Source: Roseitranquillus sp963749675 (GTDB lineage Bacteria > Pseudomonadota > Alphaproteobacteria > Rhodobacterales > Rhodobacteraceae). Taken from it: 64,000 nucleotides of DNA. The translations under genes and the position numbers were made by a program. The stretch covers positions 1 through 64,000 of the forward strand of contig CAVVNT010000012.1 of the NCBI GenBank assembly GCA_963749675.1, written 5' to 3'. Of this stretch, positions 11,123 through 22,458 are shown piece after piece. Every line of letters starts with the position of its first letter. Within the stretch, counting starts at the first letter, position 1. The notes under the pieces are model-generated. The model ran no database searches. It saw only the letters and a program-made list of their open reading frames with translations, and had not been told where the DNA came from.

Positions 11123-11777
11123 CCGACGACCGCATCGTCCTCGCCGTCGACGTGGGCGGCAGCCACGTCAAGCTTGCGACGAGCCGCGGCGGCGAGCGCC
11201 GCGCATTAGTCTCCGGTCGCGAGCTGACGGCGGCAGAGATGGTCGTGCAGGTCCTCGCCCTCACACGCGACTGGCGCTACGACGTGGTCTCGATAGGCTA
11301 TCCCGGGCCGGTCGTGCATGGCAGGCCCATTGCCGAGCCGCACAACCTCGGCCCCGGTTGGATCGGGTTCGACTTCCCTGCCGCCTTCGGGAGGCCGGTG
11401 AAGGTGGTGAACGACGCGCTGATGCAGGCCGTCGGCAGCTACGAGGGCGGTCGGATGCTGTTTCTGGGCCTCGGCACCGGCCTCGGGTCTGCGATGATCA
11501 TCGACGGCGTCACCGAACCGATGGAGCTGGGTCACCTGCCCTACCGCAAGGGCAAGACCTTCGAGGACTATCTCGGCGCCGCCGCGCTGAAGCGGCGGGG
11601 CAAGAAGAAGTGGCGTGCGAACGTCGCCGACGCAGTCTCGCAGCTATCCGCGGCGCTCGAGCCGGATTACGTGGTGATCGGCGGCGGCAACGCCGAAAGC
11701 TGAAGAGCCTGCCCCCCAACTGCCGCCTCGGCGACAACGGCAAGGCGTTTTGCGGCGGGTTCCGTCTCTGGGCGTAG
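11119..11777 (+). pseudogene. polyphosphate-glucokinase-like ROK kinase, frameshift near the 3' end
   Basis: The start MTDDRIVLAVDVGGSHVKLA carries the phosphate-1 loop, and LFLGLGTGLGSAMIIDGVTE the second glycine-rich loop. No ROK zinc signature (CxCGxxGC) is seen. This pattern and the length (about 219 aa) match ROK proteins annotated as polyphosphate glucokinase, which phosphorylate glucose to feed zwf. The frame stops early at 11703 after IGGGNAES, but the neighbouring frame continues KLKSLPPNCRLGDNGKAFCG to TAG 11777. A run of three A where four are expected (GAAAG for GAAAAG) explains the shift. ATG 11119 overlaps the zwf stop. Confidence 0.7.
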
Positions 11778-11932
11778 AGCCGGCCTGGCGCGGAGGTCGC
11801 CCGAGTGATGGTGGCGAAGCGACCTGTCTACCCGCAGTTGACCTGATGGGGCGAGGAGCAGTCGCCGTGATTGCGGAAGGGGGCCGCAGAAATGAATGGT
11901 GGGCCGTCGCGAACCGCTCCAGGCCGCAGCCG

Positions 11933-12259
11933 ATGTTCAACTGGAACGATCTGAAGTACCTGCTGGCGGTCGCTCGGCACGGCAGCACGATTGCCGCCGC
12001 CCGCGCGCTCGAGGTGAACCAGTCGACCGTGCAGAGGCGTCTGTTGGAGCTCGAGACGCGCCTCGGCCGGCGCCTCTTCGTTCGACTGCCGAGCGGCTAC
12101 CGTCTCACGCCAGTCGGCGCGGCCTTGCTTTCGGCGGCCCCAGAGGCGGTGGAGTGTGCAGTCCAGGCATTTGCGCGCAGCGGCGCCGAGCCGGCGCGTG
12201 CGGGCGTCCTGCGGCTGACTTCTCCCGAGCCCATCGCGATCCGCCCCTCAACATCTTGA
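11933..12259 (+). pseudogene. LysR-family regulator, N-terminal stub
   Basis: The protein starts MFNWNDLKYLLAVARHGSTI and contains ALEVNQSTVQRRLLELETRL, the winged helix-turn-helix of LysR-type regulators, then LRLTSPEPIAIR, the start of the linker to the effector domain. It stops after 108 residues instead of about 300. Downstream sequence (PLNILTGVTACLLIPLIWPL in another frame) is not effector-domain-like, so the rest has been deleted. It follows the sugar kinase and could once have regulated that operon, but this is inference. Confidence 0.65.
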
Positions 12260-12804
12260 CCGGCGTGACGGCCTGCCTCCTCATCCCGCTGATCTGGCCG
12301 CTGGAGTAGCAGCCGTCGCAGCGCCTTTCACTTGAGGTCGCCGACGAACGTCCGGTTCGGGGAGGCCGGATGAGAATCGTGCGGCCGCAGAGAAAGCACA
12401 GTTTCCGCCCTTCGCGTCAAGCGGCCAGCACCGCATTTCCGAGTTTGCACCCGCGGCGAATGACTGGTAGGTCGGCTTTCCTGCTATCCGACCGTTGACG
12501 CAGGATCCGTCGTCCAGGGCCTGAAGCGGTCACTGCGAGGCCGCTGATTGGGCCTGCGGCCAGTCCGATCAACAGCACATCTGGAAAGGGGCGCGCAGGA
12601 GAGGCGCGCCTTTCGAAGCGGGTGTCACCGGCATTGGCGCTGATCATGTGCGCCTCTTCGCGAGATAATTGGGCAGATCCGTCTCGAAGTCGCCGGCAGT
12701 CGCCATGGGGTTCCCGCTTGCCCCGATGTGCGCTCCTGTTTCCATCTGAAACAGAAGCGTCGAAGGTGGCGCCTGCGCAGAAACGGCGTGCCTGGGTGGG
12801 ACGA
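12260..12804. other. 545 bp with no convincing gene
   Basis: No frame here shows a recognisable protein with a start and ribosome-binding site. The long frames in this stretch, on both strands, are high-GC shadows. It separates the LysR stub from the RecD2 gene. Confidence 0.3.
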
Positions 12805-15084
<2,280 letters not shown>

Positions 15085-15798
15085 GATCATCTGTCAGATG
15101 CTCGCGTGCTCGCGCGGCGATGGTGGCGGGGACGCCGTGGATCGCCTCCGCGACCGCGCCGGCGATGCAGGCGAGCGTGTCGGTGTCGCCGCCAAGCATG
15201 ACCGCGGTGCGCACGGCACTTTCCCAGTTGTCTGCCTCGAAGGCGGCTGTCAGCGCGGCCGGCACGGTTCCCGCGGCGCTAACGTCGAAGCCGCCGCCGC
15301 CCAGAGCCGTCTCGGGACGCAGGTCGTAGCCGAACCGCTCTTCGACGCGCGCCCGCACCGCGCCAACCGAGGCGCCCTGGCGGAAGGCGAAGATCGCCAT
15401 GGCGACGGCCTGCGCCGCCGCAACGGCGTCGGGGTGGTCGTGGCTGACGGCGGACTGTACTTCGGCGTGACGCCCGGCCTGGCTCTCGTCCCGGACAAGC
15501 CAACCGACGGCCGCGACGCGCATGGGCGCCCCGTTGCCCCAGCTGCCGTAGGGCGGCGCGTGGTCCGACATCGCCCACCGCAGGAACATGCCGCCATAGC
15601 CGCGGTCAGGATGCCGGCGCACATGCATCCGAAGCGTGGCCGCAAAGTCTGCGTCACGCATCAGCGCATCGGCCACGGCGAGCGTGCAGACCGTGTCGTC
15701 GGTGAAGCGGCAGTGCGGGTGAAAGAGCTCGAAGCCTTCGGGAGGCGAGGCATGCCCCTCGAACCGGGAGCCGATGATGTCGCCAGCGATCGCGCCGA

Positions 15799-16089
15799 TC
15801 ATGTCCGTCCCCGTGCGAGGTAGCTCGGCAGTTCCGCTTCGAACTCGGGGAAGTACGAGGAGATCACCGGGAGCTCGAAGTGGGCGAGGATCGCCTCCTT
15901 CGGCTCGCGGTCGAGCAGAAACCGGAAGGCAGCCTGGACCAGGTCGTCGGCGGAGGCCTCCGCTCACCCGAGCCGCTCGGGGTCCGCCCGAGAGAGCGTG
16001 ACGGCATGCCGGCTTGCGCTGCCGCCTTCGGACACCAACACGTCGAACGCGAGCGGGTCCGACGTGTCCGTCTGCGTGACCTCGATCAT
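15799..16089 (-). pseudogene. small conserved-looking ORF (97 codons) with one in-frame TGA, coupled to the glycohydrolase
   Basis: Read from ATG 16089 the frame gives MIEVTQTDTSDPLAFDVLVS, SRHAVTLSRADPERLG, then TGA at 15966-15964, then AEASADDLVQAAFRFLLDRE, FELPVISSYFPEFEAELPSY and a final stop overlapping the next ATG. The two halves read as one compact alpha/beta protein in one frame, so a single base change explains the stop. I have a weak recollection of similar roughly 95-aa hypothetical proteins in Rhodobacterales. Translational coupling suggests a link with the ADP-ribosylglycohydrolase. No function is assigned. Confidence 0.5.
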
Positions 16090-16190
16090 CAGCCCGCCTC
16101 GCAATTCCCACGACCTCAGCATACGCGCGCACGTGACGAACTGAAGCGCTGGCCACCCCGTCTTGACCCCGGCACTCGCACGCCGGCACG

Positions 16191-16859
16191 GTGACAGGAG
16201 ATCGGTTCAGCGATGCGGGAATGCGCATGCGACAGAAAGCGGACGTGGCGAAGATCCGGGAACTCTTGCGGCGACACGCATGCCCAGTGCCGTTCCACGA
16301 GGTGCGAACCCATTTTCTCGGCAACATTGCCAGCCCCCTCCTGACTGCCTCGCCGATGCGCGTCGTCGAGGGACTCTGGGGCGGTAAACTGCCCGTCTTC
16401 GACTCGACCGACGACGCCAACGAGCTGATCGGGGCGCTGGTGCAGGGGCTCTGGAACGAGTTGACCCGTCACCAGAAGCGGACGGAACCGTTCCGCCTCG
16501 TGCGGGTCCCGGGCGAGCCGTCTCCCGAGACGCTTTCCCGGCTTGCGCTGGTGCGGCGTCAGGAGATCGACGGGTTCGTCGAGGGCCTGTTCCAGGGCGC
16601 CGATGAGATCGACCTCCCGCAAAAGGCCTCGGATGCTCTCGATGCGCTGGCAGAAGCGAGAGCGATGTTTGCTGCCGTTGAGGACCTGACAGCGAAGGGA
16701 ATCAAGCCGGAGGAGGCCGCGGAGGTCGCGACGACGGTGAAGCACCTCAGCGAGATGCAGAAGATCGTCGAACGCGAAATCCACGCCGTGGTGCTCGCGT
16801 GCACGCGGGCGCGTCGGCAGGCGATGGCGGCAGAGGCGAGTGGGCCGACCCTGCACTAG
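16191..16859 (+). CDS. hypothetical protein (about 212-222 aa)
   Basis: An intact frame that I do not recognise. It starts at GTG 16191 or, more likely, ATG 16221 (MRMRQKADVAKIRELLRRHA). The middle reads MRVVEGLWGGKLPVFDSTDD, then ALVQGLWNELTRHQKRTEPF, and the last third (residues 135-205) is strongly helical, with KASDALDALAEARAMFAAVE and VKHLSEMQKIVEREIHAVVL. It has no signal peptide or membrane segment. It stands alone after the repair-type genes. Confidence 0.5.
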   Translation: MTGDRFSDAGMRMRQKADVAKIRELLRRHACPVPFHEVRTHFLGNIASPLLTASPMRVVEGLWGGKLPVFDSTDDANELIGALVQGLWNELTRHQKRTEPFRLVRVPGEPSPETLSRLALVRRQEIDGFVEGLFQGADEIDLPQKASDALDALAEARAMFAAVEDLTAKGIKPEEAAEVATTVKHLSEMQKIVEREIHAVVLACTRARRQAMAAEASGPTLH

Positions 16860-17279
16860 TTCAAGCGACGGGCCATCTCGGGCGGCCGCTTCTGATCCGG
16901 AGATCCATGTTCTAATGTATGCGCAACGACGCGCAGCGCTACGCTAAGCCGTCGTTTGTTTGTCGGGAGCGAGCGGATAGCGTTTGGGTCATCCCAACGA
17001 AAAGCCGATCAAGCGTGGCTTTCTCCCGCTCAGGCCCCAACCCGCTGCCGCCCGACCTGATGACACCGGCAGAGCGCCGTACCCTCTGCGCGATCCTCGC
17101 CTTCGGGCTGGTTCGGCTTCGCCTCCGGCAGTCAAATGAACTCTCCGACGACGGCGGAGAGAGTTCGCTACACTTCGCCCGACCGGAGCGGTCATGCAAC
17201 GCAACTCAGGAGAGACGCATGACAACACGACCCGAAAGGCACGGCCTGCCACGCGAACCCCGAGAGGGCCAGCACACCT

Positions 17280-17520
17280 ATCTCCTTCCACGCACACTCC
17301 CCCATCTCACAATCTCTAATTCTCCTCCTCTCTCTCTACCAAATCTCCTCCTGGACCCGCGATCCCCAGAACGCTAACTCAGATGCCGAACACAAAACAC
17401 CCTCCTCGCTCTCACCCGAAGACTCTCCCCCCTTCTCTTCCCCAACCTACCCCACTCAATTCTTCAATCCACCGACCCCCTCTACAATACTTGCTGCCGA
17501 CCGTATCCCCCCTCCTCCGC
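17280..17520 (+). repeat. strand-skewed pyrimidine-rich tract, almost without G
   Basis: For about 240 bp the plus strand consists mainly of C and T, with runs such as TCTCCTCCTCTCTCTCTACC and CTCCCCCCTTCTCTTCCCC, scattered A and few G. This is unlike everything else in the window. It has no period like a tandem repeat and no coding signature. It could be a low-quality sequence stretch, or a genuine polypyrimidine tract able to form unusual DNA structure. Confidence 0.6.
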
Positions 17521-17773
17521 ATCCCCGGGGGCGGTGCTCGCGGTCCGCTGAGCTCGATGTCGACATATGACCGCACCGTCGGCCTTCCTGACCTCCGATG
17601 GTGGCGCAGCATCCGTCACACTGGGCTCAGACTTCGCTTTCGCTGCATTTGGACGCAAAGGCCTTCTTCTGGCGCGTCGCCTGACCGGCGACCAGGCTCT
17701 TGGCTTCGCCCGGAGCCGCCTGTGGCGTCTCCGCCCTTGAGGGTGACGATCCTTCGCGCATGAGGACATGAGA

Positions 17774-17796
17774 GAGCCCCGCCGGTCGCGGGGCTC
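17774..17796. terminator. 8-bp perfect hairpin, terminator-like without a T-run
   Basis: GAGCCCCG and CGGGGCTC are perfect complements around a 7-nt loop (CCGGTCG). No run of T follows on either strand, so this is only a possible transcript end or a structural element. Confidence 0.3.
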
Positions 17797-18061
17797 GAGC
17801 TGGGGATTGAGCCAGGTCCGGAGCTCGATGCCGGCCGATGGCCGTCACTCACCCCTGCCCTGACGACCTTCCTGTTTTCCGTTGTCCGCCCGCATCCGCT
17901 GTCGGGCCGGTCAAGGGGCAAGCGCCCGCGCAAGCGCGGTCGGCTGCGCGGCCCCCCGTGTCCTCGGCTGCGCCTGCGGGCCGCGCCAGGGGCCGCTCCG
18001 CCCCCGTGACAGTCCCGCCCTCGGCCGCGGGTCGGGCTGCGCCCTCCCCGCTCTGCCCTCC

Positions 18062-18084
18062 GGAAAATGCGAGGCCGCATTTCC
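18062..18084. promoter_or_regulatory. inverted repeat upstream of ardC
   Basis: GGAAAATGCG and CGCATTTCC form an imperfect inverted repeat (one bulged A) around AGGC, about 90 bp before the ardC start. It could be an operator or an mRNA hairpin. Position and symmetry are the only evidence. Confidence 0.3.
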
Positions 18085-18172
18085 GGTGGTCAGTTCGGAG
18101 AGGCTTCGCCCAAAGGCGGACCAAGGGCACGAAGACCCGAGGCCGCTCCACCACGATGAAGGAGCGCCACAA

Positions 18173-19078
18173 ATGGCAACCCGTAACGCTGCGAAGTTCG
18201 ATCCCGAGCGCGAGATCACCGACAAGATCATTGCCGCCATCGAGGCCGGCACCCCACCGTGGCGCAAGCCGTGGACCGGACAGGGCGGCGGAGCCCCCTT
18301 CCCTCTCCGCTTCAACGGTGAACGCTATCGCGGCATCAACGTCCTGATGCTGTGGCTCGAGGCGTCCGAGAAAGGCTATGCCTCGCCGTTCTGGATGACC
18401 TACCGGCAGGCCGCCGAGCTGGGCGGGCAGGTCCGCAAGGGCGAGAAGTCCACCACCGTCGTCAAGTACGGCACCTTCGAGAAGGAGAACGACGAAGGCG
18501 AGGACGTGCGCCGCGCCTATCTCCGCGCCTATCGTGTCTTCAACGCCGACCAGATCGACGGGCTGGCTCCGTCCTTCTACCGCGAGCGCGAGACAGCCGA
18601 AGACGTCGGCACGCAACCCGACGCCGCACTTGAGGCATATTTCGGGCGGCTCGGCGCGACCATCGAGACGAGCGACGACCCGCGCGCCTACTACCACCCC
18701 GGCCGCGACGTCATCCACATGCCGCCGATCGCCACCTTCCACACGGCGCAAGGCTACTACGAGACGCTCGGGCACGAGGCTTGCCATTGGACAGGCGGGG
18801 AACGGCGGCTCGACCGCATCAAGAAGTTCCGCGACCGGGAAGCCTACGCGTTCGAGGAGCTGGTGGCCGAAATCGGGCAATGCATCCTGTTCGCGACGAT
18901 CGGCCTTGTGCCGACCATCGACCATAGCGCGGCATACGTCGAAGGCTGGTTGAAGGCGCTGGCCGACGACAAGAAGGCCATCTTTCGTGCCGCCAGCGCA
19001 GCGCAGGCTGCGGTGGACTTCATCACCGAGCGATGCGGCGACGCCATCGAGGCCGAGACGGAGGAGGCGGCCGCGTGA
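18173..19078 (+). CDS. ardC: ArdC-family antirestriction protein
   Basis: The start is ATG 18173, with AAGGAG ten bases upstream. The 301-aa protein has the N-terminal DUF1738 ssDNA-binding part (EITDKIIAAIEAGTPPWRKP, RYRGINVLMLWLEASEKGYA) and a C-terminal zincin-like metalloprotease domain with HEACH at residues 201-205 (ETLGHEACHWTGGERR), then AFEELVAEIGQCILFA. ArdC proteins are carried by conjugative plasmids, bind single-stranded DNA and protect entering DNA from restriction. The gene is intact and fits a transferable replicon. Confidence 0.9.
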   Translation: MATRNAAKFDPEREITDKIIAAIEAGTPPWRKPWTGQGGGAPFPLRFNGERYRGINVLMLWLEASEKGYASPFWMTYRQAAELGGQVRKGEKSTTVVKYGTFEKENDEGEDVRRAYLRAYRVFNADQIDGLAPSFYRERETAEDVGTQPDAALEAYFGRLGATIETSDDPRAYYHPGRDVIHMPPIATFHTAQGYYETLGHEACHWTGGERRLDRIKKFRDREAYAFEELVAEIGQCILFATIGLVPTIDHSAAYVEGWLKALADDKKAIFRAASAAQAAVDFITERCGDAIEAETEEAAA

Positions 19079-19348
19079 GCGGCCCCCCTGCCCTATCAGC
19101 AGCGATGGTCGGGCCGCCGAGCTATTTCTCTCAACGGAGCGCAGTTCAGCTGGCTCGCCGCCGGCGCGGTTGTGGCGGTCTCCTTGTCCAGATCCGCGGC
19201 TGAAAATCGACGGCCGGACCCTGGGGTCCGGCCGCTTCCGCTTCTGCCGCCCGCGACCCGCGTCCGCGCCGCGGTCCAAGGGATCCTCGCCCGGTACATC
19301 CGGTATTTCGGCGCCGAGGCCGGCGTAGCCTACGGCGAGGCGAAGTAA
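19075..19348 (+). pseudogene. small hypothetical gene after ardC, frameshifted in a C6 run
   Basis: A GTG at 19075 overlaps the ardC stop. If one C is removed from the run at 19083-19088, the frame reads MSGPLPYQQRWSGRRAISLN, then GAQFSWLAAGAVVAVSLSRS, and ends YIRYFGAEAGVAYGEAK with TAA at 19346-19348. As given, the long open part lies in the ardC frame directly behind the ardC stop. A single transmembrane-like segment (WLAAGAVVAVSL) is visible. The function is unknown. Confidence 0.45.
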
Positions 19349-19670
19349 CGGCCGCTTGACCCCGACGGCGCACGCCGGCCGGTTTACCGTGCTCCGATGC
19401 CTATCCATCCCGCTGCCGAGCCGCGTCATGCTGATCCACGGACCGGAGGTCGGCGACGACGCGCGCCGTCAGGGTGACCGGACCGGCAGGCTAGCTCCGC
19501 GGCGATGCACGGCGCCGCATGTGCCAAGACACCGAGCCAGCGGATTTGACGCGAGGAGGTCGAGTTGCCGGCCCCGGACCAGACCTCCATCAATGAGACC
19601 CTCCCTGCGCACCGGAGCAACGACTGCAGACACGGAACGGCCCGTGATGCGGACCTTCTTGAGTCCGCCA
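19349..19670. other. 322 bp between convergent genes, no gene seen
   Basis: I find no frame with a start, ribosome-binding site and recognisable protein in this stretch, and no clear terminator. Confidence 0.3.
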
Positions 19671-20711
19671 TCACACTGCGGCCCGCCAGAAGCGAAACCG
19701 GCCCTGCCCCGTGATCTCCTGGACCATTCCCGCCTCCGCCAGCCGGGCGATGTTGCGGCGGATGCCGGGGCGCGAGGCGCCGGTCAGACGTGCCGCCATC
19801 CCGGCCGACAGCGCCGGCGACGCCAGCAGCGCGTCGATCAGCAGGCCCGGGGTCCGGCCGCTCATCGCCGCCGTGGCCTCTCGCGCCCGCGTCGCCCAGG
19901 CCGCCAGCCGGTCGAGGTCCATCAGCGCGCGCAATGCCCCTGTCTCCGCCGCCCGCGCCCATGACGCGAGGCGGTCGTCCGCGCTGCCCCCGACGGTGTA
20001 GGGCGCCGCGCTCCGCGCCAGCGGCAGGAACGGCAGCGTCCTGCCCCCGGCCCCACCGATGCGCGCCGCGATGACCGCAGGCTCCAGCACGTCCGCCCCC
20101 AGACCTTCGGCACGCCAGAGCGGAAACGCCGCCGCCGCCCGCACCAGCGGCAGGGCCTCGGCAAGGGCCCCCTGCCCCGCCTGCCAGCGCAGCCAGGCCG
20201 GGTCCTCCGCCAGACCGTCGCCGCCCGGAAAACCCGGCGCCTCGGGCCCCGGCCCGCCCTCCAGCCGCCGGAGCGCCCAGTGCGCCGCCGCCAGCGCCCC
20301 GGCGTCGTCGCGCGCCATGTCGGCCCGATCAAGGTCATGCAGCGCCAGCCGGTCCTCGGCCACCCGGCCTCCCGCAGCCCAAGAGATCGCCGACGCCTCA
20401 GTGAGCGCCAGCCGGCGCACCAGCCCCGCCGGTCCCGCCGCAACCCGTTCGTCGAGCCGGGCGAACGCCGCCGCCGCCCGGGCCAGCGCCCTGCCTTGCC
20501 CCGCCTCGGCCGCGAGCCAGTCCGAAACCGCCGGCCCCGGCCGCGCCGCCCGAGGGCCCGGCATGTCCCATGCCGTATCCGAGACGTCGGGCGGCGGCGG
20601 TACGAACCACGGCTCCTCTTGCGGCCCGGCATCGTAGATCGACAACGCCGGGTCGTCCTGACGGTTCTCCGCGTCCTCAGGGGCGTGCCTTCCCATACGC
20701 TCACAATGCAT
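19671..20711 (-). CDS. DUF1612/helix-turn-helix protein
   Basis: An Ala/Arg-rich protein (346 aa) starting MHCERMGRHAPEDAENRQDD. It contains LHDLDRADMARDDAGALAAA, RTPGLLIDALLASPALSAGM and a C-terminal DNA-binding part (RLTGASRPGIRRNIARLAEA, then GMVQEITGQGRFRFWRAA). I recognise the layout of DUF1612 proteins with a C-terminal HTH, common on rhizobial and rhodobacterial plasmids. Their role is not established. It is intact and divergent from the broken recombinase. ATG 20696 (MGRHAP) is an alternative start. Confidence 0.7.
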   Translation of the reverse strand: MHCERMGRHAPEDAENRQDDPALSIYDAGPQEEPWFVPPPPDVSDTAWDMPGPRAARPGPAVSDWLAAEAGQGRALARAAAAFARLDERVAAGPAGLVRRLALTEASAISWAAGGRVAEDRLALHDLDRADMARDDAGALAAAHWALRRLEGGPGPEAPGFPGGDGLAEDPAWLRWQAGQGALAEALPLVRAAAAFPLWRAEGLGADVLEPAVIAARIGGAGGRTLPFLPLARSAAPYTVGGSADDRLASWARAAETGALRALMDLDRLAAWATRAREATAAMSGRTPGLLIDALLASPALSAGMAARLTGASRPGIRRNIARLAEAGMVQEITGQGRFRFWRAAV

Positions 20712-21062
20712 CAGTAATGCGCGCTACCAAAGCGATATCATCGCCTGTCCGTGCGGCGCCCCGGATTCACTCGCTCTGCGAGAGCCTGACGCTGCCGGCC
20801 CGCAGCTCCTCGGGCCGTGAAATGGCAACGCCGGATCGCCCTTGCCCAGTCCACCAACGCCAACGGGCCATGACTGGGACGACAGGACCCGCTCACCGGC
20901 GCGATATCCTCGCACTTGCCTGCGCCTGCAAACGGCCGTTTCACGGCGTATGATGAGATTGCATATTGCCCACCTCCGCCTGCAGCCTTGCGAGCGGCCG
21001 CCTCCCGCGGCCGGTAATTCACCTTCGCGCCGCTGCCCCAACGCCGCGGTGATGGCGCTCCG
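20712..21062. promoter_or_regulatory. divergent intergenic region with a 12-bp perfect palindrome
   Basis: This is a 351-bp gap between the DUF1612/HTH gene and the recombinase remnant. It contains AAACGGCCGTTT at 20930-20941, a perfect 12-bp palindrome and a plausible operator for the adjacent HTH protein. No gene is seen in it. Confidence 0.35.
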
Positions 21063-21655
21063 ATGTTGATCGGCTACGCCCGCGTCTCGACGGAGGAACA
21101 GCTCACCCGCCCGCAGGTGGACGAGCTGCGGGCCGCCGGCTGCGACGAGACGCATCTCGAGCACGCGTCGGGCGCCAGCCGCGCTCGCCCGGTCCTCGGC
21201 CACGTGCTGCAGCACATCCGGCCCGCGGCGCGCACTTCCGCGAGCGCACGGTCGCGGACCTTCGCTCTGCCCTTACAGAGGGCCGCGTCGCTGGTCCGCC
21301 GCCACCGGCCAGGCATGGCATGGCATGGGAGGACCTGGTGCGCCTCATCAACGCCCACCGCGCCGACGGCAGCCCGCCCTGGTCGGTCGAGCGCCTCACC
21401 CGTGCCGTGAAGGCCTACGTCGCCGACGGCTTTCTCGACGCCTCGGTCCTCTCACGCGCCCGCCCGCGCAGCGCCGACGGCCGCCTGATGGCCATCTTCT
21501 CGGGTATCGCCGGCTCCGACCCGTCGCTGACCCTGCAGGCCATCGCGGACCGTCTCGAGGCTATGCGCGAGCGCACCCCGCGCGGCCGCACCCGCTGGCA
21601 GCCGAGTTCCGTCCGCATGCTGCTCGAACGAGCGAAGAAGCACGGCATGCTGTAG
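21063..21655 (+). pseudogene. serine recombinase (resolvase/invertase) with an internal deletion
   Basis: The N-terminus MLIGYARVSTEEQLTRPQVD is that of small serine recombinases, with the catalytic Ser in ARVS. The C-terminus (WSVERLTRAVKAYVADGFLD, RTPRGRTRWQPSSVRMLLER) is the tail of a longer resolvase family common in Rhodobacterales. The central catalytic part (the usual RLARS block and E helix) is absent, and a frame change lies near 21230. So the gene has lost about 100 residues and should be inactive. Confidence 0.6.
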
Positions 21656-21771
21656 GTCGCGATCACGTCGAAACGTCGGGAGCCAAGGCGAGTCGCGCGG
21701 CTCGTTCGGCCTTGATGCAGCGTGCCGGCCATGATCTCCGGAAGGCGGAACGTCAGCAAAGTCCGGCGTCG

Positions 21772-22458
21772 CTACCCGCTGCTCTCGATGCGCAGGCGGA
21801 CGAACGGGCCGAGCTCATCCTCGATCGCCGCAGCCAGCGGGCGGACCAGGTGCGTCTCCACGTACCGCCCGACGAAGGGCGTGGCTGCCCTCAGCCGGAC
21901 CTCACCACCGTCGCGTCCCAGATACGTCAGCTGGTCGTACCAGTTCGCGAAGGCGGCCGGGCCTTCGGACCGCAGCCGCGCACGCACGGCGCGCCATGTT
22001 CCCGCCTGCCCCGCCGGCTCCTCTGGCTGGGGGAAGTCGAGCTTCACGACGGTCGCCTCCGCCGGCGCATGCATGGCCATCCGTTCGGCAAAGTCCGGCC
22101 CGACGTCGTGCCAGTGCGGCTGCGAGCGGCTGAGGATCTCGGCCAGGTTCAGACGGTAGCTGGCCACCCTTCCCCGCACCCCACGTCGCCGCACCAGCAG
22201 GATGCGCGACACCGTCAGCCGCTTGATCTCGCGCTTGGCGGTGCGCTCGGTGACGCCCCAGAGCAGCGCGAGGTCGCGCTGACCCACGACCATCTCGTCC
22301 GAGCGCCAGTTGTAGCGCGCCGTCACTGCCGAGATCAGCCTCAGCATCGAGATGTCGTCCGGCCGCTCGCCATGCGTGCCGATGATGCCGAGCGCCGTCA
22401 GGACGTCGTACTTGACCACGCCTGCGCCGGGGCCCGCAAGCCGCCTTGCGTCAATCAC
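21772..22458 (-). CDS. plasmid replication initiator, DnaA-like type of Rhodobacterales
   Basis: This is a 228-aa protein. Its N-terminal winged-helix part includes KYDVLTALGIIGTHGERPDD, ARYNWRSDEMVVGQRDLALL and WGVTERTAKREIKRLTVSRI (helix-turn-helix). The C-terminal part (YDQLTYLGRDGGEVRLRAAT, PFVGRYVETHLVRPLAAAIE) resembles the DnaA N-domain, as in the DnaA-like replicon class described for roseobacters. No ATPase domain is present. It is divergent from parAB across a 364-bp gap, the classic arrangement of these replicons. It would bind the origin and start replication. The gene is intact. Confidence 0.75.
   Translation of the reverse strand: MIDARRLAGPGAGVVKYDVLTALGIIGTHGERPDDISMLRLISAVTARYNWRSDEMVVGQRDLALLWGVTERTAKREIKRLTVSRILLVRRRGVRGRVASYRLNLAEILSRSQPHWHDVGPDFAERMAMHAPAEATVVKLDFPQPEEPAGQAGTWRAVRARLRSEGPAAFANWYDQLTYLGRDGGEVRLRAATPFVGRYVETHLVRPLAAAIEDELGPFVRLRIESSG

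Larger units (their letters stand above)
16860..18172. other. 1.3-kb gene-free stretch upstream of ardC
   Basis: No frame here gives a recognisable protein. It contains the pyrimidine-rich tract at about 17280-17520 and two inverted repeats listed separately, and ends with a very GC-rich leader (17880-18060) directly before ardC. Such long GC-rich leaders upstream of ardC are familiar to me from Rhodobacterales plasmids, but no specific signal is proven. Confidence 0.4.

Noticed and set aside
12650..12720. Minus-strand FETDLPNYLAKR resembling FEAELPSYLARG near 15820, as a duplicated gene end
   Set aside because: Only about 12 residues match and there is no further similarity on either side; chance cannot be excluded.
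16919..17377. Open frame of 152 codons running into the pyrimidine tract
   Set aside because: No ribosome-binding site, odd composition (Pro/Leu/Ser from CT-rich DNA) and no recognisable domain.
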